From positions 1-5,393 of the forward strand of contig MGML01000162.1 of the NCBI GenBank assembly GCA_001796415.1: a DNA stretch of 5,393 nucleotides, read 5' to 3'. A program made the translations under genes and the position numbers. Shown one piece after another: positions 1 through 5,393 of the stretch (positions within the stretch are counted from its first letter, which is position 1; each line of letters begins with the position of its first letter). Under the pieces are notes generated by a model. It ran no database searches and was not told the DNA's origin. It saw only the letters and a program-made list of their open reading frames with translations. This DNA comes from Chloroflexi bacterium RBG_13_46_14. GTDB taxonomy: Bacteria > Chloroflexota > Dehalococcoidia > Dehalococcoidales > UBA2162.

Positions 1-510
1 CAGGCACAGGATAGTTACTCGTCCCAAAAAGACACGGTAGTCATGACAATGACCGAAAATACCGGAAGAATGATTATGGCAATATCAAAATATCCCTCAT
101 TTATCAGTACTCTCTATTACATCTTTAGTTGTCGAGGGTATTCGATAGATACTGCAATAGCAAACGAGCCAGGGCTGATCGAGTTAGTAAATGAAGTGAA
201 ACCAAACCTGGTAATTAATGATATTATGATGCCTTCGATGACAGGTATCAGCATCGCCCTGCGTCTGCGGATAAACACGGACGTACCCACTATTCTCATA
301 AGTAACTGGCAGACCGCAGCAAACCACTTTAAAAGCCTGAATGTCGATGATCCTGGGCTTCTCAGCCCTCAGCTAAGTCCGGATGAATTAGTCGAGTGGG
401 TGAACAACGTTCAAAAATGGAATAAAAATTATAATCGCGATAGAATTAACATACATGATACACCAAGCGTGAATAACAAAAGCGAAACGTCTTACCAGGC
501 ATTCAACTAA
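1..510 (+). CDS. Degenerate receiver-domain protein (CheY-like fold), 5' end uncertain
   Basis: The frame is open from the window edge to TAA at 508-510. Candidate starts are ATG at 43, 49, 70 and 76. The ATG at 76 has the best ribosome site (GGAAG at 64-68, 7-base spacing). Because there is no stop between base 1 and 43, it could also be the C-terminal part of a longer protein. Numbered from the ATG at 43, residues 10-122 align with a response-regulator receiver. 'NDIMMPSMTG' (59-68) matches the phospho-acceptor loop with D60, S87 sits at the Thr/Ser switch position, and 'LSPDELVEWV' (111-120) resembles the last helix. The N-terminal acidic pair is replaced by S15-K16, and the conserved Lys before the final helix is missing (Ser/Pro there). 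Residues 123-155 form a polar tail with no output domain. Seen directly: the motifs and substitutions. Inferred: weak or no Mg-dependent phosphorylation, so the role may be protein binding. It converges on the NarL-type gene. Confidence 0.72.
   Translation, partial: QAQDSYSSQKDTVVMTMTENTGRMIMAISKYPSFISTLYYIFSCRGYSIDTAIANEPGLIELVNEVKPNLVINDIMMPSMTGISIALRLRINTDVPTILISNWQTAANHFKSLNVDDPGLLSPQLSPDELVEWVNNVQKWNKNYNRDRINIHDTPSVNNKSETSYQAFN
64..68 (+). promoter_or_regulatory. Ribosome binding site favouring the ATG at 76
   Basis: GGAAG lies 7 bases before the ATG at 76, whereas the ATG at 43 is preceded only by 'cggtagtc', a poor match. The receiver fold also begins at about this point, with the first beta strand at 'IMAIS'. 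This supports a protein about 11 residues shorter than the longest ATG reading, unless the frame continues in from upstream of the window. Confidence 0.4.
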
Positions 511-623
511 TGAGCTTTGGGAACTCGAGAGAAGGTTTTTATTTTCTCATTTTAGTTTCTTGGACTCACGAATGGACGATTCGAGATGACAGGTCGGTTT
601 CTACCCCAGTCATGGTCAAAGTA
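511..623. other. Convergent intergenic region with a weak stem-loop
   Basis: This short gap lies between two converging genes. The clearest structure is GAGAA at 529-533 pairing with TTCTC at 544-548, extendable by two G-T pairs, around a T-rich loop (five T at 536-540) and followed by the T-rich 'attttagtttctt'. It could help terminate the plus-strand transcript, but the stem is AT-rich and short. No T-tract follows it when read on the minus strand. I see no confident terminator for the NarL-type gene. Confidence 0.25.
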
Positions 624-1304
624 TTAACATATTGACGATGAAACTTCTTCCCGGGAAATTTTCGGTAAGATGCCCATCGTCGCAGCAAGAGATACGGCAC
701 CCGCCCTGTTTTTCACTTCCATTTTACTCAGTATGTTTCGAAGATGAGACTTTACCGTTGTCTCGCTGATGTAGCATCTTTGGGCTATCTCTTTATTACT
801 CGCTCCGGTGGCAACCCACTTGAGGATCTCTTTTTCTCGATCACTTAACGAGAATATACCCTGATTCTGCGCATTATGGGATTGACGCCGGAATGCCTCC
901 ATCAACTTCCCGATCATTGAAGGCGTCAGTACCTGCACGCCACTGACGACTGAAAGAATGGAATCGGCAAGTTCAAAGATAGAACAGCTTCTCAGAAGAT
1001 AGGCTGAAATACCGGCATTAATAAGCCGCGGAAGATTGTTTCCGTCCTCCGAGGCGTCTAATGCTATCACTTTAACCTCAGGGTATTTTTCATGTATTAT
1101 TTCTATATATTCGATGCCACGATCATTATTTGGACGAATTCCGATAATCATCACATCTGGTTTGAGAGTATTCACACAGTTGAGTATATCGACGTTGAAG
1201 TCTAATTTCCCAACAACTCGAAAATCGTCATAATCTTTACTGAGCGTATGTTCGAGGCATTCAAGGAATAGATAATCATCATCAACTAATAGTACTCTTG
1301 TCAT
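624..1304 (-). CDS. NarL/LuxR-family response regulator with a pseudo-receiver (phospho-acceptor Asp replaced by Gly)
   Basis: This 226-residue protein has the normal length and layout for the NarL/FixJ family. The receiver spans residues 2-118, a linker about 119-150, and the LuxR-type helix-turn-helix about 152-205 ('LSDREKEILKWVATGASNKE', then the recognition helix in 'SETTVKSHLRNILSKM'). The DNA-binding half is fully conserved, so it should still bind DNA as a dimer. The receiver keeps the acidic cluster D8-D9-D10. In 'PDVMIIGIRPNNDRG' (49-63), however, the residue that should be the phospho-accepting Asp is G55 (GGA codon at 1140-1142). The switch Thr is D83 and the conserved Lys is R105. 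Classical Asp phosphorylation is therefore not possible at this site. Known atypical regulators of this kind act constitutively or respond to ligands or partner proteins; which applies here is unknown. ATG at 1304 has AAGGG 10 bases upstream. It is separated by 337 bases from the OmpR-type gene and probably has its own promoter. Confidence 0.93.
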   Translation of the reverse strand: MTRVLLVDDDYLFLECLEHTLSKDYDDFRVVGKLDFNVDILNCVNTLKPDVMIIGIRPNNDRGIEYIEIIHEKYPEVKVIALDASEDGNNLPRLINAGISAYLLRSCSIFELADSILSVVSGVQVLTPSMIGKLMEAFRRQSHNAQNQGIFSLSDREKEILKWVATGASNKEIAQRCYISETTVKSHLRNILSKMEVKNRAGAVSLAATMGILPKISREEVSSSIC

Positions 1305-1314
1305 TTTGTTAATT

Positions 1315-1319
1315 CCCTT
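1315..1319 (-). promoter_or_regulatory. Ribosome binding site of the NarL-type regulator
   Basis: Read on the minus strand, 'gaagggaatt' precedes the ATG at 1304, with AAGGG ending 10 bases before the start. The spacing is slightly long, but it is the only purine-rich stretch near this start. The receiver's first strand ('RVLLVDDD') begins immediately after the Met, which supports this start. Confidence 0.45.
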
Positions 1320-1329
1320 CAGTGAATTA

Positions 1330-1420
1330 TTCCAACATTCGTTTATTTTACTTTAGACCCTGTTCTTGGCATGTATGACTTATTGTACGGCTGGAAAGGT
1401 CGTTAAAACGATTGTTGGAA
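1330..1420. repeat. Imperfect long inverted repeat upstream of the NarL-type gene
   Basis: The left arm TTCCAACATTCGTTT (1330-1344) is the reverse complement of the right arm AAACGATTGTTGGAA (1406-1420) except for one T-T mismatch (1338/1412), giving 14 of 15 pairs. The spacer is 61 bases. Inside it a further GACC (1356-1359) faces GGTC (1398-1401), extending the possible fold. The proximal arm ends about 25 bases before the ATG at 1304, between the ribosome site and any upstream promoter. It could be two operator half-sites in opposite orientation bound by a regulator with DNA looping, or the closing stem of a structured mRNA leader. No target-site duplication flanks it, so a small mobile element is less likely. 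Confidence 0.6.
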
Positions 1421-1641
1421 GGTAGAGTTAAGTGGGGAGTAGGTGCTACTTGGGTAGAAATATCAGAACCTGGCAAACCAAATATAGACAGACCGTTGAT
1501 CCGATCACGGGCAAGTCATGTGTAATGATATACCGAAACGCCAGTGTATCATTCTTTGGTAAAGAAACAACAATGTGCAGTGTTATTCTGGTCTGATTAT
1601 AATAAGTTTTATGATAAATCCTGCTGTTTATCCAGGTAAAT

Positions 1642-2340
1642 TCAGGAAGGTTTAACAAACCGATAGCCTATACCGCGTTCGTTTAAAATAAGTTTAGGTT
1701 CGTTTGCGTTATCACCCAGTTTTAGCCTGAGTTGATAGATGTATCGCTTCAAGGCAGTATTATCGAGGTATTTTGCTTCATTCCCCCATACATACTGTTT
1801 GATAGCATCCTGTGATACCACCTTATTCTCGTTGGAGGCTAAATAATAAAGTATCCGCCTCTCGTTTGGAGTAAGATGAATTTTTTCATCATTAACAATA
1901 AATTCATTGGTGTTTAAATTCAAGTATATATTACCAGCTTTAATAGGATGGAGTTCCGATCCTCCAGGAGAGTGTGTACCGGTACGCCGCAGCACTGCTT
2001 GACATCGTACTAAAAGTTCACTCGGGCTGAAAGGTTTCACAATATAATCATCTGCACCCATTTCGAGACCTCTTACTTTATCAATCTCTTGATCTCTTGC
2101 GGATAGAATTATGACTGGAACTTCAGAAAATTGGCGAATGTGTTCCAAGACATCAAAACCTGATATATCAGGAAGATTAATATCCAGAATTATAATATCA
2201 GGTGAATCATCTTCGACCTTTTTTATCCCATCAGCGCCATTCTCAGCCGACATGATAACCGCGTCAGACCATCGTAGTTTGAACGTAAGGATTACTCCTT
2301 TTACAATTTCCGGGCTGTCTTCAATTAATAATATTTTCAC
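1642..2340 (-). CDS. OmpR/PhoB-family response regulator (winged-helix transcription factor)
   Basis: This 232-residue protein has the full family length. The receiver (2-119) has every catalytic residue: acidic pair E7-D8, phospho-acceptor D53 in 'IIILDINLPDISG', switch S80, and K102 in 'DDYIVKPFSPSEL'. The dimerisation face (helix 4, strand 5, helix 5) looks normal. After a short linker (120-135), the C-terminal winged helix runs from about 136 to 232, with 'LTPNERRILYYLA' (156-168), the recognition helix around 193-208, and the closing wing 'ERGIGYRF' (221-228). It should be phosphorylated by the membrane kinase encoded just upstream and then bind tandem DNA repeats. The start is GTG at 2338-2340, chosen because 'KILLIEDS' begins right there and a strong GGGAGG lies 6 bases upstream. 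It overlaps the kinase 3' end by 20 bases, typical of co-translated cognate pairs. The targets are unknown; the GH3 operon itself is a natural candidate. Confidence 0.96.
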   Translation of the reverse strand: MKILLIEDSPEIVKGVILTFKLRWSDAVIMSAENGADGIKKVEDDSPDIIILDINLPDISGFDVLEHIRQFSEVPVIILSARDQEIDKVRGLEMGADDYIVKPFSPSELLVRCQAVLRRTGTHSPGGSELHPIKAGNIYLNLNTNEFIVNDEKIHLTPNERRILYYLASNENKVVSQDAIKQYVWGNEAKYLDNTALKRYIYQLRLKLGDNANEPKLILNERGIGYRFVKPS

Positions 2341-4435
2341 CTATTTCCTCCCGAGCGGTAAGAGGTAACGAAAACTTAAATTCATTACCTTTCTCAGTAG
2401 ATTCTACCCATATTCTACCATCGTGGAGTTTAACTAATTGTTGACAGATATAAAGGCCTAATCCTAATCCCCCTTCTGCTTTTTTTCTTCCCTGTTGATA
2501 AGGGGTGAAAAGTATTTCTATATCTTTCAGCGTAAGTTGCTGTCCACCATCGCCTACTCCAATTATAACATTATTGCCCTCTCGATAAGCTTTTACAAGT
2601 AAAGAATCACCTGCAGGGCTGTACCTGACCGCATTCGTCAAGAGATTAAGCAATATTTGTACCACTCTATCCGGATCACATTTGACCATACCAATTGAAG
2701 GTTGAATATCGATATCGAGGGTTTGTTGCCTGGTCTGTATTAATCCTGAACTTTGAGCAACGGCTTCATGAATTACGTTACCAATATCAATATCTTGTAA
2801 GTTTAATGTAATTTCAGTACGCTGAAGTTTCGTAAATTGAACAAGTTCAGATATCCTTCTATTCAAGTTTTGAACAGCATCATCCATATTCGAGGCCAGT
2901 TCACCTAGAACAGAATATTCTGGATTCAGTTCTTCTTTAAGCAGTTCCGATGACGCTAACATAGCAGTCAACGGTGTCTTGACTTCGTGAACCAGTGCGT
3001 CGACAAATTCTGTCCTTTCCTTGTATTCTCTCTGTAAATCCATATATGCCATCTTTTCTCGCATATACAACCGAGCGTTGTCCAGGGTTGCTGCCATTTG
3101 GCTGACCAATAATTTCAGTATTGTTATTTCTTCCATCGAATATTCGTGATTCGGCTCTTTGCTGCTTAGTACCAGTATACCGGTGATTCTGTCTCCAACA
3201 TTTAGTGGGGCAAGAATTTCTACTTCGAGTGTGTCCAACAAAATCTGTTCGTTGATCGCGAGTGCCTGGAATTGAGGCATAATATCAATACTTTGCCGTG
3301 TAATAATATCCTTGTTATCCCTGAGCCACGAAGCCAGGTTACCGTTAAAAGGTAGACTTATCGAACCATACTTATCATCATGAGAGGATACCTGCATAAA
3401 ATTTTTTTCTTGTTGATCAGGTAATAAGAGAAAAACCTTTTGTGCTCTTAAGGTAGTAATAACGGTATCAATAAGTGCGTCGATAATATAATCAAGATCA
3501 GTAATTTCTTTGGTTTTAACATTCAATGTTTGCATGGCTCGTAAATAATCGTATTTACTTCGGTGAAACAGGCGATCCAACTGGTTCTGCAGCCACCGGA
3601 TCACAACAAGCAGTAATGCAACGATAACTACTATTAGACCAATTACTTTCCAATCAAGTAATTGACTGTCTACAAGACCAATCAAGGAAGCAGAATAAAT
3701 TAGTGCTATGATGAGCCCGATCGATACCAAGGTTATAACAAAATACATCGCACCCCTGCGAATTACCATATTAACGTCGAACAATTGGTATTTTAGGATG
3801 GCATAACTACAAATAAGAAGGAATCCAATATTGCCGATAACCCCTAATGGGTATATTGTTAAACCTCGTGAAGCGAGTGCATCGCTCATGAGTCCCAACA
3901 GACAGATGCAAGCACCGATAGTGGCGTAAAAATAACGGCTTTTCTCAATAGTTGATGACGAATAACGGTATGCTTTTATTAATTCGTAAATTCCCAAGAC
4001 AATGAAACCGTATAATATTGTTATATAGGGATAAAATAATAGCCCGGGAATAAACCCGTTTCCATACCACATCGATTTCATATCACTTACAATAAGTCCT
4101 GTAGGAGTCAACGATATTGCCAGGATTGCGAATCCATACGCAGTGACAAGCCATACTTTTGATTTCATAGAATAACTGAGTAATAAGACAGAGTGATAAA
4201 ATGAAACGGCAACAACGGGCAGGATTGCGAATATAGCCATTTCCCATTTAAGAGCCTGGTCGATTAAACTATCCCTCATGTAATAGACAGTAAATGACCA
4301 TAAAGTCATAGCCACGAGAAAAGTAAGAAATGGACGATGTAAACGACTCCGGCGGCGTTGGAATATTACCAGTAATGTTAAAACGACGCCGATAAAAACT
4401 CCAAACACAGGTGAAAAAAGATATAAAGCATTCAT
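2321..4435 (-). CDS. Membrane sensor histidine kinase: ~9 TM helices, GAF, HisKA, HATPase_c
   Basis: This 704-residue protein has a long membrane part with hydrophobic helices at roughly 7-26, 35-52, 67-88, 94-113, 131-155, 168-185, 196-214, 230-254 and 263-281. The first seven resemble the N-terminal 7TM sensor region of histidine kinases. 'YQLFDVNMVIRR' (216-227) is a junction I know from ComP-like and Chloroflexota kinases. A GAF domain follows (about 316-455), then a helix leading to the HisKA box 'LVHEVKTPLT' with H483 as phospho-acceptor. The ATPase domain has the N box (N597, N601 in 'LLNLLTNAVRYSP'), F box 'LFTPYQQG' (642-649) and G2 box 'GGLGLGL' (655-661). The G1 box is 'GDGGQQL': D629 and G631 are kept, but the second Gly is Gln633. 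It should autophosphorylate and pass phosphate to the OmpR-type regulator it overlaps. The ligand is unknown. ATG at 4435 lacks a Shine-Dalgarno and lies 9 bases after, and in frame with, the GH3 stop, suggesting translational coupling. Confidence 0.95.
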   Translation of the reverse strand: MNALYLFSPVFGVFIGVVLTLLVIFQRRRSRLHRPFLTFLVAMTLWSFTVYYMRDSLIDQALKWEMAIFAILPVVAVSFYHSVLLLSYSMKSKVWLVTAYGFAILAISLTPTGLIVSDMKSMWYGNGFIPGLLFYPYITILYGFIVLGIYELIKAYRYSSSTIEKSRYFYATIGACICLLGLMSDALASRGLTIYPLGVIGNIGFLLICSYAILKYQLFDVNMVIRRGAMYFVITLVSIGLIIALIYSASLIGLVDSQLLDWKVIGLIVVIVALLLVVIRWLQNQLDRLFHRSKYDYLRAMQTLNVKTKEITDLDYIIDALIDTVITTLRAQKVFLLLPDQQEKNFMQVSSHDDKYGSISLPFNGNLASWLRDNKDIITRQSIDIMPQFQALAINEQILLDTLEVEILAPLNVGDRITGILVLSSKEPNHEYSMEEITILKLLVSQMAATLDNARLYMREKMAYMDLQREYKERTEFVDALVHEVKTPLTAMLASSELLKEELNPEYSVLGELASNMDDAVQNLNRRISELVQFTKLQRTEITLNLQDIDIGNVIHEAVAQSSGLIQTRQQTLDIDIQPSIGMVKCDPDRVVQILLNLLTNAVRYSPAGDSLLVKAYREGNNVIIGVGDGGQQLTLKDIEILFTPYQQGRKKAEGGLGLGLYICQQLVKLHDGRIWVESTEKGNEFKFSLPLTAREEIGENIIN
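2347..2352 (-). promoter_or_regulatory. Strong Shine-Dalgarno inside the kinase gene, sets the GTG start of the response regulator
   Basis: Read on the minus strand the sequence is GGGAGG, then 6 bases, then GTG. This is the best ribosome site in the window and fixes the non-ATG start at 2340. Its position inside the kinase coding region, with a 20-base gene overlap, means the regulator can be translated independently of, or coupled to, the end of kinase translation. Confidence 0.8.
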
Positions 4436-4444
4436 GATTATTGT

Positions 4445-5393
4445 CTATAACGATGCACTTATTGTCAGTAAATCATCTAATACAGCATCGGAAGGATTTA
4501 TATGATGCGGTTTAAGGAAGGCAATCTCAAATCCTTCTGACTGTTTAATTCTCATATATTCATGAAACGTCCCTTGCTTCAACAACGTGACCTTTATCGG
4601 CACAAGGTTTATCATCCCTTTTAAATTACGATCGTCTTTTCTCATATTAATAAACTGGTCATTGATGAGACTGGCTACTGTTTGATCGTCGTAGTGATTG
4701 CCGGCAAGTTCAAGGTATATATGCAATACAGGATTCTGTTCACTACGTTCTTTGCGCACGGTCCAATCTTCGTACGGTAGGTACGTATTCTGTATGGCAT
4801 TCCATATCTCTTTTTCGTTGAGACGAACAAAGCCGCTAATATCGATTATATCATCAGCTCGACCTTGAAACACTATCTGTGGCAACGTTGAGCTTGTTTC
4901 TTCATCACCGATCGATATGACTTTAATTAAATCTCCAATTCGGTACCTAACAAATGAGCCACCATGAAAATTGGTAAAAACGATTTCATAAATTTTATCA
5001 GCTACCAGTTCGTCTGCCAGTACAGTCTTGGGTTTGTAGTTTCCATCTCTCTGGTTTCTCAAGTATTCCTCTTCAGGGATAAATTCATAAAAATTGGAAT
5101 ATGGGACAAGAGTCATTCCTTTCTTATCCCAGCTTTGCATTGCGATAAAACAAGTTTCAGTAGCAATATAAACATCGAGAGGTTTTACCCCCCAATTATT
5201 AGTTATTTCCTCCTGATAAATGGTAGTATCGATGCCACTGCACACAAGACCTTTAATTTGCCATATATCTTTGGGAATGATCGGCCTACTAGCCATGCGT
5301 GCTTTGATCATAGCTTGAATCAGGCGGAGCGTAGCTACCGGGTGCAATGTTTTTAAAGAAACTGCTGGATCATTTCCTAATTTACTGAAACTC
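4445..5393 (-). CDS. GH3-family acyl-acid amido synthetase-like adenylating enzyme (C-terminal part, 5' end outside the window)
   Basis: The frame runs open to the window edge, giving about 315 residues before the TAG at 4445-4447. The TTG at 5345-5347 is only an internal codon, so no start is visible. GH3 proteins are usually around 500-600 residues, so the N-terminal ~40-45% is missing. GH3 enzymes activate a carboxylic acid with ATP as an acyl-adenylate and transfer it, in characterised plant members to an amino acid. Counting from that TTG codon: 'IATETCFIAMQSWDKKG' (61-77) matches the family ATE motif; 'LVPYSNFYEFIPEEEYL' (80-96) is a GH3 signature; 'FVRYRIGDLIKV' (132-143) is the adenylate-binding RYxxGD motif; 'FQGRADDIIDISGF' (160-173) is the hinge before the C-terminal lobe; 'QGTFHEYM' (258-265) and 'FLKPHHINPSD' (277-287) are the C-terminal tail. 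A cytosolic location is expected. Phenylacetate-CoA ligase is a relative but fits the NFYEFIP segment less well. The acid substrate cannot be inferred. It is the upstream gene of the kinase operon. Confidence 0.85.
   Translation of the reverse strand, partial: SFSKLGNDPAVSLKTLHPVATLRLIQAMIKARMASRPIIPKDIWQIKGLVCSGIDTTIYQEEITNNWGVKPLDVYIATETCFIAMQSWDKKGMTLVPYSNFYEFIPEEEYLRNQRDGNYKPKTVLADELVADKIYEIVFTNFHGGSFVRYRIGDLIKVISIGDEETSSTLPQIVFQGRADDIIDISGFVRLNEKEIWNAIQNTYLPYEDWTVRKERSEQNPVLHIYLELAGNHYDDQTVASLINDQFINMRKDDRNLKGMINLVPIKVTLLKQGTFHEYMRIKQSEGFEIAFLKPHHINPSDAVLDDLLTISASL

Larger units (their letters stand above)
1305..1641. other. 337-base intergenic region, probable leader/promoter of the NarL-type gene
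   Basis: No open frame here looks like a real gene. Contents seen directly: a long inverted repeat at 1330-1420 (separate entry); AATGATA at 1524-1530 facing TATCATT at 1547-1553; and TTCTTT at 1552-1557 facing AAAGAA at 1561-1566 around a 3-base loop. TATAAT-like hexamers occur on both strands around 1596-1603, and TACAAT on the minus strand at 1382-1387. None of these hexamers has a good -35 box at 16-18 bases, so I do not assign a promoter. No strong GC-rich terminator follows the OmpR-type gene, so read-through into the NarL-type gene is possible. Confidence 0.6.

Noticed and set aside
117..299. Minus-strand open frame opposite the receiver-only protein
   Set aside because: The plus-strand frame carries the receiver motifs; the antisense product matches nothing recognisable.
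1036..1233. Plus-strand open frame opposite the NarL-type receiver
   Set aside because: It is antisense to a clear receiver domain, without a ribosome site or domain.
1330..1420. Small non-autonomous mobile element with terminal inverted repeats
   Set aside because: There is no matching target-site duplication at the outer edges and no second copy in the window.
1596..1603. TATAAT hexamers on both strands as a promoter
   Set aside because: The overlap on both strands comes from one AT palindrome, and no acceptable -35 element lies at 16-18 bases on either strand.
1446..1658. Minus-strand open frame of 70 codons in the gap after the OmpR-type gene
   Set aside because: It starts at a TTG inside the end of the regulator gene, has no clear ribosome site, shows no recognisable domain, and a hydrophobic C-terminal stretch is expected from AT-rich sequence.
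2111..2368. Plus-strand open frame of 85 codons opposite the regulator start
   Set aside because: It is the antisense shadow of a highly conserved receiver domain, with low-complexity Ser/Ile-rich translation.
4964..5356. Plus-strand open frame of 130 codons
   Set aside because: It lies wholly antisense to the GH3 coding region, whose protein motifs are convincing. Its own translation is Phe/Ile/Ser-rich without a domain.
4445..5393. Annotation as phenylacetate-CoA ligase
   Set aside because: The NFYEFIP segment, ATE context and 'FLKPHHINPSD' tail fit GH3 proteins better, though both belong to related adenylating families and the N-terminal half is not visible.

Overview
The window is a signal-transduction locus from a bacterium with moderate-to-low G+C content (roughly 40-45% by eye on a few lines). 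The best taxonomic guess is a member of the Chloroflexota. This rests on the GH3-type adenylating enzyme and on a multi-pass membrane histidine kinase with a 'YQLFDVNMVIRR' junction, both of which I associate with that phylum. It is an inference from family resemblance, not a database result.

Right-hand part (minus strand, reading from 5393 down to 1642): three genes form a tight operon. The first is the C-terminal ~315 residues of a GH3-family acyl-acid/amino-acid ligase, whose 5' end lies outside the window. The second is a 704-residue histidine kinase with about nine membrane helices, a GAF domain and a HisKA/HATPase core. It starts 9 bases after the GH3 stop and in the same reading frame. 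The third is a canonical OmpR/PhoB-type response regulator starting at a GTG that overlaps the kinase 3' end by 20 bases and has a strong Shine-Dalgarno inside the kinase gene. The kinase and regulator are almost certainly a cognate pair. Why a GH3 ligase precedes them is the most interesting question here.

Middle (1305-1641): a 337-base gap holds no convincing gene. It contains a long imperfect inverted repeat (arms of 15 bases, 14 paired, 61-base spacer) just upstream of the next gene, plus smaller AT-rich hairpins. It is probably the regulatory or leader region of the NarL-type gene.

Left part: a NarL/LuxR-type response regulator (minus strand, 624-1304) has Gly where the phospho-accepting Asp should be, so it is a pseudo-receiver regulator. 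Convergent to it is a plus-strand receiver-only protein (about 43-510, frame open to the window edge). That protein keeps the phospho-acceptor Asp but has lost the acidic Mg-binding pair and the conserved Lys. The locus therefore combines one orthodox phosphorelay pair with two degenerate receivers whose defects are complementary.
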